A stretch of DNA of 64,000 bases from Opitutaceae bacterium (GTDB taxonomy: Bacteria > Verrucomicrobiota > Verrucomicrobiia > Opitutales > Opitutaceae): contig JAWLBB010000012.1 in the NCBI GenBank assembly GCA_041395105.1, positions 1-64,000 on the forward strand. Reading direction: 5' to 3'. Made by a program: the position numbers and the translations under genes. The notes beneath the pieces are model-generated. The model was given only the letters and a program-made list of their open reading frames with translations, was not told the origin of the DNA and made no database searches. Below are positions 53,758 to 62,427 of the stretch, in pieces; the stretch's first letter is position 1; each line of letters starts with the position of its first letter.

Positions 53758-55078
53758 TGGCGCAACAGCCGACCCCTGCCGGTCGGTCCTGTGCGTCATG
53801 CACCGGGAAAAAGGTCGCCCGCCAGGAACGTGTCCGTTCAGTCGGGGCGTCCGCTTCCAAGACATCTTCCAGATCAAAGATCGCCTTCTCCGTTGAAAGA
53901 ACCTGCTGGAGGATCATCTGCAGTCGCCCGGATGCGGATGGCACCACCTCGGCGAGGGTCCGTCCGATATGATCCTCGACCGACAATCCGTTGAGCTCGG
54001 CGAAGATCGGATTGATGTAAACATAGCGGTAATCCTGATCCCAGAGGGCCACCCCGATCGGCAGGTGTTCCACCAGCGATCGAAATCGGTTTTCACTTTC
54101 CTGGAGAGCCCGCTCCATCCGCTTCCGGTCCGAATCGTCACGGATGATGGCCTGGACCCGTCCGTCGGAAAGGCCGGTGGCGCAGACCTCGACCTCGACC
54201 AGCGACCCATCGAAGCGCCTGAGAACCCGCTCACGCCGCATGATCCTCCCGCGCACCATCTCGGCCAGGGCGCCCGGATCCACAGCGGGCTCGCGCGGAC
54301 CAAGGACATCATTGATCGTTCGCCCGATGATCTGGTCTCTTGAGCCGCGCAGAAGCTGACAGGCCTGCCGATTCACATCGACGTAGCGCCCGTTCGAATC
54401 AGTGATGAACAGGCCGTCCGCCGCCTGCTCGATCGATAGGCGCAGCTGCTCCTCCGTCTTGCGGAACTGCCCCCGCCACCGCTCGAGAATAAAGAGCAGG
54501 GTGCAGATCACCGTGACCACCCCGAAGATGATCTGCGCGAGGTAACAACCGTCGAGAATGGCCGAAGGCGAGGGAACCAGCGGGTAGGTCGCGATGAGCA
54601 GACCCCAAAGGGCAAGGGTCCCGGCGAGAACGATCGCCGCGGGTCCTCCCTGCGACCGCTGGGTCGCGATGACCGCCGCGGCCCGCACCATGAGGAATCC
54701 CGAAACGACAGACGAGGGAACGACCAGCAAGGCCGCCGGGTAGCTGCCGATCGAGCATGTAAGTATCCATATAATACATACACCGACCAGCCACAGCCAG
54801 ATCCTCGGAACCCGCTCCGGCTTCAGGGCGTGCCCCGCCGCCAAGAGCAGGACGGCGCTGACCACCCCGGAAAGGCCGGTCAAGGTCAGCCAGAACGGGC
54901 TGCCGGGAAGGGAAAACCAAGCGGCCTCCGACAGGAAACTGACCGTGCCGGCCGACCAGGCGGCCGAACCGAGGAAGAGGAACCGTTCACGATCCTTCGA
55001 CCACATGGCCGCATGGACTGCCGCGACCAACAGACAGCCGAGGGCCGCACCGAGGATGAGCGCAAGGGTCAGGTTCAT
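53708..55078 (-). CDS. Membrane sensor with two PAS domains and no output domain
   Basis: A 456-residue protein with seven or so hydrophobic segments in the first ~215 residues (starting MNLTLALILGAALGCLLVAA) and a short helical linker. PAS 1 reads EQAADGLFITDSNGRYVDVN, and PAS 2 reads VEHLPIGVALWDQDYRYVYI. The chain stops soon after the second PAS/PAC region, without a histidine kinase, GGDEF, EAL or phosphatase domain. It may signal through a partner protein, or be a truncated sensor. Its start codon overlaps the stop of the upstream GNAT gene by 4 bases, so the two are translationally coupled. The 3' end overlaps the convergent C-S lyase gene by 50 bases. Confidence 0.8.
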   Translation of the reverse strand: MNLTLALILGAALGCLLVAAVHAAMWSKDRERFLFLGSAAWSAGTVSFLSEAAWFSLPGSPFWLTLTGLSGVVSAVLLLAAGHALKPERVPRIWLWLVGVCIIWILTCSIGSYPAALLVVPSSVVSGFLMVRAAAVIATQRSQGGPAAIVLAGTLALWGLLIATYPLVPSPSAILDGCYLAQIIFGVVTVICTLLFILERWRGQFRKTEEQLRLSIEQAADGLFITDSNGRYVDVNRQACQLLRGSRDQIIGRTINDVLGPREPAVDPGALAEMVRGRIMRRERVLRRFDGSLVEVEVCATGLSDGRVQAIIRDDSDRKRMERALQESENRFRSLVEHLPIGVALWDQDYRYVYINPIFAELNGLSVEDHIGRTLAEVVPSASGRLQMILQQVLSTEKAIFDLEDVLEADAPTERTRSWRATFFPVHDAQDRPAGVGCCAINVTIGNPSGPPQPRS

Positions 55079-55722
55079 GGCGACAGGGGGAGAGCGGTAT
55101 CAACCGGCGGCGGCGGCGACCGCGCAAGTCGTCGATCGAGTCCTTCCCGGACCAACGGCCATTCCTTGGCGATCACGCTGAAATAGACGGTGTCGCGGAT
55201 ATGGCCGTCCGCGCAGATCATATGCTGCCGGAGGACTCCCTCGCGACGGGCGCCCAGTCGCTCGATGGCGCGCTGCGACCGGATATTGCGCAGATCCGTC
55301 TTCAACTGGACCCGGATCATGCCCAGGCGCTCGAAGGCATGTCCGAGCAGGAGCCGCTTGCACCGCGTGTTCACGTCGGTGCGCTGATGAGCCGGATCCA
55401 GGAAGGTCCAGCCGATCTCCAGCCCGCGGTCCCGCAGCCGGATGTCCATGTAGCGGGTCGTTCCGACCACCGCGTCGACTCCTTTTTCCGAGCGGACGAT
55501 GGCGAAGGGAAGGGACAGCCCCGCCCGCCGATCCCGGTCGGCTTCGGCCACGAGTCGTTCAAAGTCGGACCGGGTCCGATAACGGACCTCCGGAAGATAG
55601 GTCCAGATGGAGGGCTCGGCACCCGCCCGCATCAAGCCGTCGACATGCACGGCGGCAAGTGGTTCGAGGCGGACCGGGCCATCGGTCAGGATAACGGGTT
55701 CCAGAGGGGTTGCCGGATGCAC
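55075..55722 (-). CDS. GNAT family N-acetyltransferase (RimJ/RimL type)
   Basis: Acetyl-CoA-dependent acetyltransferase of ~215 residues from GTG 55722. The N-terminal box is VILTDGPVRLEPLAAVHVDG, the central strand is VVGTTRYMDIRLRDRGLEIG, and the C-terminal RLGARREGVLRQHMICADGH with DTVYFSVIAKEWPLV is typical of RimJ/RimL/YdaF members. No ATG occurs before the first domain. A TTG at 55794 is possible but adds 24 residues without family character. The substrate is unknown. Its stop overlaps the start of the membrane PAS gene by 4 bases. Confidence 0.85.
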   Translation of the reverse strand: MHPATPLEPVILTDGPVRLEPLAAVHVDGLMRAGAEPSIWTYLPEVRYRTRSDFERLVAEADRDRRAGLSLPFAIVRSEKGVDAVVGTTRYMDIRLRDRGLEIGWTFLDPAHQRTDVNTRCKRLLLGHAFERLGMIRVQLKTDLRNIRSQRAIERLGARREGVLRQHMICADGHIRDTVYFSVIAKEWPLVREGLDRRLARSPPPPVDTALPLSP

Positions 55723-55867
55723 GGGACCAGTGTCTGGCTGGAAACCGGCCGACGGCAAGCTTACCTTGGGCCCATCGCCGTGTCCGCTCGACAAGAGACC
55801 AGTTCCAGCCTAACTTCCCCAATCCGCTCCCCGTCGGTCCCGCAACGGCAAGTCTCGGGACAGGAGG

Positions 55868-55935
55868 TGCAGCGGCGGCAGTCTCTTGCCGCAGATCCAC
55901 CGCGACCGACCCCAAGAGACTGGGGCGTCGACACC
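55868..55935. repeat. Two-hairpin element (degenerate ends TGCAG...CGACA)
   Basis: GCGGCA-GTCTCT-TGCCGC (55875-55892) and CCCCA-AGAGAC-TGGGG (55910-55925). The ends read TGCAG and CGACA in place of TGTAG and CTACA. It lies upstream of the SRAP gene. Confidence 0.75.
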
Positions 55936-55985
55936 TGGCGAGTGAAACAACGGGAAAAACCAGTTCCGGCAGGAGACGGCTTACC

Positions 55986-56711
55986 ATGTGCGGGCGTTAC
56001 ACACTGATCACCCCGGAGAAGATCCTGGCGGAACGATTCGTTCTCGATCAGGTGCCTTCGTGGAGCCCCCGCTACAATCTCGGCCCGACCCAGGAGGGAC
56101 TCATTGTCCGGCGCGAATCCACCGCATCCGGTCGCACGGCCACCCGGCTTCGCTGGGGGCTGATCCCACACTGGACCCACCGCGGTTCCCAACCTTCGAT
56201 CCTGATCAATGCCCGCAGCGAAACCGCGGCCGACAAGCCCGCTTTTCGCGATCCGTTCCGGCACCGTCGTTGCCTCGTTCTGGCCGACGGCTTCATCGAG
56301 TGGTCGCGGCGCTCCGGCGAGAAAATGCCCTATCACTTTTCCATGAACGATGGCCGGCCGTTCGCCATGGCCGGTCTCTGGGATCGATGGCAGCCGGATC
56401 GCGACGCGGCTCCGGTCGAGACCTACGCCATCCTGACGACCTCGGCCAACGCCGTCGTGGAACCTTTTCACGACCGCATGCCGGCCATCCTCGACGGTGA
56501 AGCGTGCGAGGCCTGGCTCGACCCCTACCTGGTGGCGCCCACCCCGCTCACCCGGCTCCTCCACCCCTTCGCCAGCAGCGAGATCAGGGGCCGTCCGATC
56601 AACCCACGGGTCAACAGCATCCGACACGACGACCCGTCCTGCCTCGAGGCCCCACCGCCCCCGCCGAGACCCACCCGACCACCGGCCGCACAACTCGATC
56701 TCGGAATCTGA
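55986..56711 (+). CDS. SRAP domain protein (HMCES/YedK)
   Basis: A 241-residue SOS-response-associated peptidase-fold protein that forms a stable crosslink with abasic sites in single-stranded DNA. The start MCGRYTLITPEKI leaves Cys2 as the catalytic N-terminal residue after Met removal. Other boxes are RYNLGPTQ, INARSETAADKPAF, LVLADGFIEW with the catalytic Glu, and EPFHDRMPAIL with the catalytic His. The tail (about 212-241) is proline-rich and low in complexity. It stands alone on the plus strand between the GNAT and ParA clusters; its last bases are ~65 from the convergent coiled-coil gene. Confidence 0.93.
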   Translation: MCGRYTLITPEKILAERFVLDQVPSWSPRYNLGPTQEGLIVRRESTASGRTATRLRWGLIPHWTHRGSQPSILINARSETAADKPAFRDPFRHRRCLVLADGFIEWSRRSGEKMPYHFSMNDGRPFAMAGLWDRWQPDRDAAPVETYAILTTSANAVVEPFHDRMPAILDGEACEAWLDPYLVAPTPLTRLLHPFASSEIRGRPINPRVNSIRHDDPSCLEAPPPPPRPTRPPAAQLDLGI

Positions 56712-56777
56712 GCAATCCCGGGCTGCGTCCAGGCCACGGCGTGGGTCGAACCACAGGGCCGGTCACGAAACGCGGTC

Positions 56778-57416
56778 TCAGGCTTCGTCGCTCTCTGCTT
56801 TGAGGGACGCTTCCTTGCTGCCGAGTTCCTCGGCCCACTGCTCCAGCTCGATCTCGCGCTCCTGCTGAGCCTGGAGTTTCTCGAAAAGCTTGTTTTCACT
56901 CGCCTCGAGGAATTCCTCCCGGTCCTTCAGGGCCGCCTTGGCCGCCATCAGCGATTTTTCCTGTTCCTCCAAAGTGACTTTGAGCGCCGTGAGCGCTTCA
57001 TCGGAAGTTCCGCCCCCGGAAACACCCTGCCCACCGCCTGACTGACTGACCTGCTTGCGCGCCTCAAAGAGGGCTTCCGCCTCCCAGAGTTCGCGTTCAC
57101 GCTCGGCCATTTTCGACTCGGCATCCGCCAGAAGTCGCTCGCGATCGACTAGACGCGATTCCATTTCGCGCAGATTGTGTTCCCTCTGGGCAAGAGTCGC
57201 GGGATGGGCCGAGGCGGCCGGGCCATGCACTTCGACCTGGGCCGGCGCCCGGCTCAATCCGACCGTCCGCTTGGACCGCAATGCCAGAACCGCCTCACCC
57301 GGGCCGTTGCGGCGCATTCGGGTGGACTCGAAATCACTGGTCCTCCGGCTCCAGAGCGATTTGGTGATCTGCTCTCGGGTGCCGGCAAACGCCTGTGGTG
57401 CTTGGGAAGAGATCAT
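56778..57416 (-). CDS. Coiled-coil protein, third gene of ParA cluster
   Basis: A 212-residue protein of unknown function. The first ~75 residues are basic and probably disordered. Two heptad-rich segments follow: about 76-125 (LAQREHNLREMESRLVDRER, then LLADAESKMAERERELWEAE) and 143-212 (ALTALKVTLEEQEKSLMAAK onward), separated by a glycine-rich break (SGGGQGVSGGG). This suggests two coiled coils joined by a flexible hinge. No signal peptide. It follows the 332-residue protein by 49 bases and belongs to a probable ParA operon. It may act as an adaptor or partner filament, but no family is recognised. Confidence 0.75.
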   Translation of the reverse strand: MISSQAPQAFAGTREQITKSLWSRRTSDFESTRMRRNGPGEAVLALRSKRTVGLSRAPAQVEVHGPAASAHPATLAQREHNLREMESRLVDRERLLADAESKMAERERELWEAEALFEARKQVSQSGGGQGVSGGGTSDEALTALKVTLEEQEKSLMAAKAALKDREEFLEASENKLFEKLQAQQEREIELEQWAEELGSKEASLKAESDEA

Positions 57417-57465
57417 CCTCTTTCCTTAATCGGCAGGTCCTTCGATGAGATGAGAGACAAACGGA

Positions 57466-58464
57466 TCAACTCCTGACCGATGGACCCCGCCGGAAGATGC
57501 GACGCAGCCAACCGCCCTTTTCTCCGACCTCGGAAACCGCGGAGCCGCTCTTGCCGTAAAGCTGGGTCAGGATGCCGCGGGTGCCCGCCTCCAGCACGGG
57601 ATCGTTGAGCACCATGAGCGTCCGGTCGAGGGAAATTCCCTTGGCCAGCTGATCCCGGATTTCGGACTCTTCGCCGTTGAACCACATCAGTCGTTCCATG
57701 ACGGCGTCGCGGACCTTGGCGTCGTATTCGGCGATCTGCTGCCGCACCGCGCGACCGGCTTCCACCTTTTGCTCGGCGTTCAGGACCGCGCCGTAACGCT
57801 GGCAAAGCGAGTAGCAGAACGGCTCCGGCAGGTGCCGGATGAGCAACGCGGTCGCCTCGATGAGGTGGAGCCCTTTGGAGCCGGGGCGAAACGGAATGAA
57901 ACGGGCTATCCCGGTCTCATCCACGTTGGCGAGGGAATTGATGAAATCGCGGAAGTCACCACCGATGACGATCTGCTGGGCCATCTTCTGGGCAAAGCTG
58001 GCCAGTTGCTCGAGAGTCGTCAGTTCCTCGCGCTTGCAGAGATCCGCCGTTTCAGGACTGAGATGAGCCAGCGAGAGCGGAAAGTTCGGCGGGATGCCGA
58101 GTTTTTCCATTGTCTTGAGGATCTCATTGTCGAGAGCCTCGGCCTCTTCGGTCTGGATGACCATGTCGCCGAAGGGATCATCGAAGGCCAGGGTCTGCCG
58201 GAGGACTTCCACCAACTGCCCCAGCAATTCCGGACGTACGGCGAAGGCCGGATGCGCACAGAGCGCATCGAAAGAAAGATGGGTGTACTTGGACGGGGTT
58301 TCCATATCGCCCTCGATCGGCCACGTTCCGAGACCCATATCCTCGGAGAGGCTGCCCAGGCTGGTCTCAGCCATGATTGAATTCTGAAAACCCAAACGGA
58401 TCCGATTCCATTCTGACTCGGTCACCGCTTCCCGACTCGTGTTCTCCACATTATGCATGGTCAT
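57466..58464 (-). CDS. Conserved-looking protein of unknown function, second gene of ParA cluster
   Basis: A 332-residue, mostly helical cytoplasmic protein. There are no catalytic motifs that I recognise, and no membrane segment. A conserved-looking core reads FRDFINSLANVDETGIARFI and LHLIEATALLIRHLPEPFCY, with hydrophobic helices in regular order, and the C-terminus is basic and aromatic (GGWLRRIFRRGPSVRS), a possible amphipathic membrane-binding tail. Start 58464 has GGGGACGA upstream; ATG 58458 is two codons later. It lies 139 bases after parA and 49 before the coiled-coil gene. The context suggests a role in ParA-driven positioning, which is an inference only. Confidence 0.75.
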   Translation of the reverse strand: MTMHNVENTSREAVTESEWNRIRLGFQNSIMAETSLGSLSEDMGLGTWPIEGDMETPSKYTHLSFDALCAHPAFAVRPELLGQLVEVLRQTLAFDDPFGDMVIQTEEAEALDNEILKTMEKLGIPPNFPLSLAHLSPETADLCKREELTTLEQLASFAQKMAQQIVIGGDFRDFINSLANVDETGIARFIPFRPGSKGLHLIEATALLIRHLPEPFCYSLCQRYGAVLNAEQKVEAGRAVRQQIAEYDAKVRDAVMERLMWFNGEESEIRDQLAKGISLDRTLMVLNDPVLEAGTRGILTQLYGKSGSAVSEVGEKGGWLRRIFRRGPSVRS

Positions 58465-58603
58465 TTTCTATCGTCCCCTTGGGGTATTTCTGGAGCGCAC
58501 AATGCGGTATTTATTCAGGAATTTGTGCGGAGGACCGCATCGCAGGAAAGGACTGAAAGCAGGGGGGTACAAGCGGACCCCCCGCACCACCACCCCCCGG
58601 GCC

Positions 58604-59494
58604 CTACATCATCGGGCCGGTATGCTGGATGAGCTCGTTGGCCAGCTTCGTGTAGTCGCTCTGCACGGTGTCCGTTTCACTGCCGTCCTGCCCCAGCAGG
58701 ATGACCGGCAACCCCAGGGTGACGGCACGGCGCACCACCGTCGCATCCCGCACCGAGGAATTGAACATCTTGGCGTGCGGCGCCACCCGTCGCTGGTTTT
58801 TGAACTGATTCATCCGAAGCTGCATCCGCATCTTCGGCACGTCGATGTCCAGCCCGGGTTTGATGGCGTTGAATACAATCCCGCTGACCTGGGCCAGCGG
58901 CCCCATTCCGGCCCGGCGGAAACCCGCGGACAATTGATGGAATTTCTGCAGCTTCTCGACCAGAAGAGTGAACCCGATCAGGCTGAGCGCATCGGGGTTC
59001 GCCGGAACGATGACTTCGTTCGAATTGAAAATCCCGCACTGGCTGGCCCGCAGGATATTGGGCGGACAGTCGAAAAGGATGAAATCGTAATTCGACTCGA
59101 TGTCGGCGAGTTGCTCCTGGAAAATCGTGAAGTGCGGCCGCTGGGGATCGCCCCGGTAATCGCTCTCCAGGTCCACCAGGTTGAAGGTGGTCGGCACCAG
59201 GTCCAATCCCGGGAGAAGCGCTTCGCCCGATTTGCCCTGGATGACGTCCTTGACCAGGCAATCCTTGATCTGCGCCGGCGAATCGAAGATCGAATAGATC
59301 GCGCCTTTGTTCGTCGTGTTGAGCTGGTTCCAGCGCTCCAGGCGGAATAGCCAGATGCTGGCATTGGACTGGGTATCCAGGTCGAAGAGAAGAACACGTT
59401 TGCCCGCTTTCGCCAGACACGCGGCCGTATTGACAATGAGCGATGTCTTTCCGACGCCACCCTTATAGTTGATGAAGCTTATTTTGCGTGCCAT
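58604..59494 (-). CDS. ParA/Soj family ATPase
   Basis: A 296-residue Walker-type ATPase. The deviant Walker A is FINYKGGVGKTSLIVNTAAC (7-26), the A' box is LLFDLDTQSNASIWLF and the Walker B region is YDFILFDCPPNIL. Such proteins bind DNA or membranes as ATP dimers and place plasmids, chromosomes or large complexes. There is no ParB-like gene with a helix-turn-helix next to it. The two downstream genes encode a 332-residue unknown protein and a coiled-coil protein, so this is more likely a cargo-positioning system than a chromosome partition locus. Starts at 59494. Confidence 0.9.
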   Translation of the reverse strand: MARKISFINYKGGVGKTSLIVNTAACLAKAGKRVLLFDLDTQSNASIWLFRLERWNQLNTTNKGAIYSIFDSPAQIKDCLVKDVIQGKSGEALLPGLDLVPTTFNLVDLESDYRGDPQRPHFTIFQEQLADIESNYDFILFDCPPNILRASQCGIFNSNEVIVPANPDALSLIGFTLLVEKLQKFHQLSAGFRRAGMGPLAQVSGIVFNAIKPGLDIDVPKMRMQLRMNQFKNQRRVAPHAKMFNSSVRDATVVRRAVTLGLPVILLGQDGSETDTVQSDYTKLANELIQHTGPMM

Positions 59495-59897
59495 CCGGTT
59501 ACCAGAGCTGGTTGCGATTCATCACCTGAATCGGCAGAAAACCTGTCCGACTGACCTCGAAAGTCCAGACCGGGGAATCAGAATCGCACCCGTCCTCACG
59601 GACATTCGATGGGACCCGCACGAGTGCCCGCCCGGTGGTTCTCGATATCAATTTCAGCAGGATCATTCGGATAGTTCAGGAGGGTTTTAGGCGCGATTAC
59701 CTAAAAACGACTGGATGCTGACAAAGTTTAGGTATGCTGGTTAACGAATTCCACAGTAATTCTACGGAAGCCGTTTCCCCCGGTTCCGGGCCCCCATGCC
59801 ACAGTCGAACGGACCCCGGACCGGTCGGCGAGACGATTCTTTCCGGAAGATTGCCCTGAACCGGAAAATGCAGAGACTGCCGACTCCCCGATCGATC
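59495..59897. other. Divergent region between parA and fdhD
   Basis: About 400 bases with no supported gene. An inverted pair ACCTAAA (59699-59705) and TTTAGGT (59727-59733), 21 bases apart, lies in an AT-richer patch and could be an operator. Both the parA and fdhD promoters should lie here. Confidence 0.4.
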
Positions 59898-60731
59898 ATG
59901 AAGACTCCCTCCGACACCGTTCTCAAACCGTCGACCGGAATCACGGTATCCCGACTGACTTCGTCCAACCCGCCCGAAACGCGGATGGACCAGGTGGCCA
60001 CGGAGGAACCTCTCGAGATCCGCATCGAAGGGAAAAGCCTTGCCGTCCTCATGCGCACCCCCGGATCGGACCGGGAACTGGCCGCCGGATTTCTCTGCTC
60101 CGAAGGACTGGTCAGCTCGCCCGACGCCATTCGCGATATCACTCGCTGCGCTCCCGACTCGGGCGAACCCTCACCCGACGCCATTCATGTCCACCTGGAC
60201 CCCGAGGTCCGCTTCGACTGGGATCGTGTCCAGCGACACACCTTTGCCTCATCCAGCTGCGGCCTCTGCGGGAAGGCCACCATTGAGTCCGTTCGGCAGA
60301 CTTTCCCGCCCATCCACAGTCACCTGGCCGTGTCACGCTCGGTCCTCAACAGCCTGCCCGCCCACCTCCGACGGAATCAGGCAACCTTTGAACAGACCGG
60401 TGGGCTCCATGCCGCCGGGCTCTTTGATTCCAATGGCGCTCTCCGCGCTCTCTTCGAGGATGTCGGCCGACACAATGCCGTTGACAAACTGATCGGCTCA
60501 CTCTTCCTGCGTCGCGAATTGCCCCTCGGGGACGCCATCCTTCTTCTGAGTGGCCGGGTCTCCTTCGAGGTCATGCAGAAGGCGCTCTCCGCAGGCATTC
60601 CCCTGGTCGCCGCCATCTCGGCACCGACCTCTCTCGCCATCGCCTTTGCCGAAGCATCCGGTCAGACGCTCGTCGGATTTCTCCGGGACGACCGGATGAA
60701 CGTCTACACCCGCCCAGAGCGAATCCGCTAG
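59898..60731 (+). CDS. fdhD: Formate dehydrogenase accessory sulfurtransferase FdhD
   Basis: A 277-residue FdhD protein that passes sulfur from a cysteine desulfurase to the molybdenum cofactor of formate dehydrogenases. Signatures are EEPLEIRIEGK, DRELAAGFLCSEGLV, the cysteine motif SSCGLCGKA, QTGGLHAAGLFD and FEDVGRHNAVDKLIG, then LLLSGRVSFEVMQKALSAGI and FLRDDRMNVYT. No formate dehydrogenase or moa genes are in the window. The ATG at 59898 is 102 bases after an upstream in-frame ATG (59796) that would add a basic, unrelated extension. Confidence 0.92.
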   Translation: MKTPSDTVLKPSTGITVSRLTSSNPPETRMDQVATEEPLEIRIEGKSLAVLMRTPGSDRELAAGFLCSEGLVSSPDAIRDITRCAPDSGEPSPDAIHVHLDPEVRFDWDRVQRHTFASSSCGLCGKATIESVRQTFPPIHSHLAVSRSVLNSLPAHLRRNQATFEQTGGLHAAGLFDSNGALRALFEDVGRHNAVDKLIGSLFLRRELPLGDAILLLSGRVSFEVMQKALSAGIPLVAAISAPTSLAIAFAEASGQTLVGFLRDDRMNVYTRPERIR

Positions 60732-60735
60732 TCCT

Positions 60736-61230
60736 TCAGACGCCACAGCACTTCTTGTATTTGCGGCCGCTTCCGCAGGGGCAGAGGTCGTTCCGGCCGA
60801 TCTTGGGTGCCTCCCGGCGAACGGTGTGCCCCTTGACCGGCACAAACCCGTCATAGAACCATCGCCCGTCGACCTTGGCAAACAGGGCCCGTTCATGATG
60901 GGCATGCTCCCCGCCTCCGGATTTCTCGCGGAATCGGGCTACAAATTCCACCTCCCCGACCTCATCGTCCGCCCCGCCCGCTTCGGTCCGCACGATCTCC
61001 AGACCCAGCCAGTCGGAGTTGTCCGCCCAACGCCCGGTCTCCTCCTCGGAAAAATCCGCCCTCTGGCTCTCGGTCAAGGATTGACCCAAGAAGGGAATCC
61101 GGGCCTTCACATAGGCCGAATAGCGGGCCCGCATGAGTGCTTCGGCTGACGCCGCCGGCTGGCCTTCGTCAATCAGGGGCCGACAGCAGGTCTCATACGA
61201 CTTTCCGGATCCACAGGGACATTCTTCCAT
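60736..61230 (-). CDS. YchJ family protein with two SEC-C motifs
   Basis: A 164-residue protein with zinc-binding SEC-C knuckles at both ends: CPCGSGKSYETCC (4-16) and CPCGSGRKYKKCC (150-162). The central NTF2-like part includes LMRARYSAYVKARIPFL and ALFAKVDGRWFYDGFVP, typical of the UPF0225/YchJ family. The biochemical role is not established; it may bind ribosomes or partner proteins through its zinc motifs. It converges on fdhD with only 4 bases between stop codons. Confidence 0.9.
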   Translation of the reverse strand: MEECPCGSGKSYETCCRPLIDEGQPAASAEALMRARYSAYVKARIPFLGQSLTESQRADFSEEETGRWADNSDWLGLEIVRTEAGGADDEVGEVEFVARFREKSGGGEHAHHERALFAKVDGRWFYDGFVPVKGHTVRREAPKIGRNDLCPCGSGRKYKKCCGV

Positions 61231-61296
61231 CCCTCCGTGTCTAGAAGCTGAAGCCGCCGTGGCAACAAGAGACTGTCCGGAAGGCCCCGAAACAAA

Positions 61297-61330
61297 AGAC
61301 CGCCGGGCTCTCCTCAGGGCTCGGCGGTCT
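61297..61330 (-). terminator. Intrinsic terminator of the double TonB_C gene
   Basis: AGACCGCCG (61297-61305) pairs with CGGCGGTCT (61322-61330). On the minus strand the stem is followed by TTTTGTTTCG. It lies ~150 bases after the lipoprotein stop codon at 61484. Confidence 0.75.
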
Positions 61331-61483
61331 GCTTTGGTTTGGTTTCCGGCACCGAATTAACGGGCAGATGCCCCAGTTAATCGGACGGAGCTCAACCCAC
61401 TTGAGTGCCGATCCGAAATTGCCTCCCGGTCACCCCTGCCCCCAGCCCGCCGTATGCCGCAGTTGACGGATCCTGTGGGCACC

Positions 61484-62401
61484 CTATTGGGTCACGGGAT
61501 TGAAGGTGATCGGCTGCTGCACCCGCCCCTCAACGGCCATCCCCTCCCGAATCCGCGGGATGAACTGCCAGTACTTGATCGCGGTCAGCGCCGGCATCTC
61601 CAGCCGGGTGTCAGTCGACTCAACCACCCGTGCATCCCGCACCTGGCCCTCTGTCGTGACCGTAAAGGTCAGCAGGACCCGGCCGGCGATGGGATTGCCA
61701 TCCTCGTCCTCCGGTCGGAGCGGAACCTGCCGGTAGATCGGCGTCACCTCGAACTCGGCCTTCTCGTAACCATCCGGGCCATCCACGTAGTAGGTGTCGA
61801 AGATCAGGTTCAGCCGGGCAAAAACCGAATTCGGAGGGGCCGGAACCGAGCCTTTTTCCGAAGCGAAGGTGACCGGATAAGCCACCTCAAGATCGATCGG
61901 CTTCCCTTCCACCAGAGCGGGCAGGAACCGCCAGTCACGGGCCGCCGCGACAGCGTACTCGTTGAATTCGGGCACCGTCGACGCGCTGACCGTCGGATTG
62001 ACCACCCGGCCGGACCGGTCGATGACAAATTGCAGGACCACCTGCCCCTCGATTCCCTCCATCCGCTTGGAGAAAGGATAGAAAGGGGCAAAGAAAACGA
62101 GCGGTTGCGGAGATTGAACAAGGACCTCGCGGCCTTCGTCCACATTGAGAGGAGTGATCTGGGAAACCCGCGACCCATCCGAAGCCACTGAATCGACACT
62201 CTCGACGTTCACAACCGGGCCGAAATCATCCATCCCGGGCTCGGCTCCGGCCGGACCCGGATCAGACTCCGGCGCCTCGGTAGTCACCACCGCGTCGGCC
62301 GCCGCCGGGGCCTGCGCAGATGCCTCGACATCGGTTTTTCGCGAGCAGCCGGCCGCCAGCACGAACAGCATCAGCAACCATGGAAGGAATCGTCGGTCCA
62401 T
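61484..62401 (-). CDS. Lipoprotein with two TonB C-terminal domains
   Basis: A 305-residue protein starting MDRRFLPWLLMLFVLAAGCS. The lipobox LAAG|C directs lipid attachment at Cys19. A Pro/Ala/Asp-rich linker follows, then two TonB_C-like domains: about 125-195 (GIEGQVVLQFVIDRSGRVVN, AAARDWRFLPALVEGKPID) and 232-302 (IAGRVLLTFTVTTEGQVRDA, AIKYWQFIPRIREGMAVEG). It has no membrane helix to engage ExbB/ExbD, so it is unlikely to be a normal energy transducer. It may bind receptors or act as a periplasmic adaptor. An ATG at 62431 lies 10 codons upstream. It follows the glyoxalase gene on the same strand and has its own terminator. Confidence 0.85.
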   Translation of the reverse strand: MDRRFLPWLLMLFVLAAGCSRKTDVEASAQAPAAADAVVTTEAPESDPGPAGAEPGMDDFGPVVNVESVDSVASDGSRVSQITPLNVDEGREVLVQSPQPLVFFAPFYPFSKRMEGIEGQVVLQFVIDRSGRVVNPTVSASTVPEFNEYAVAAARDWRFLPALVEGKPIDLEVAYPVTFASEKGSVPAPPNSVFARLNLIFDTYYVDGPDGYEKAEFEVTPIYRQVPLRPEDEDGNPIAGRVLLTFTVTTEGQVRDARVVESTDTRLEMPALTAIKYWQFIPRIREGMAVEGRVQQPITFNPVTQ

Positions 62402-62427
62402 CGGGGAAAAGTGTCCTATGGAGGCCC

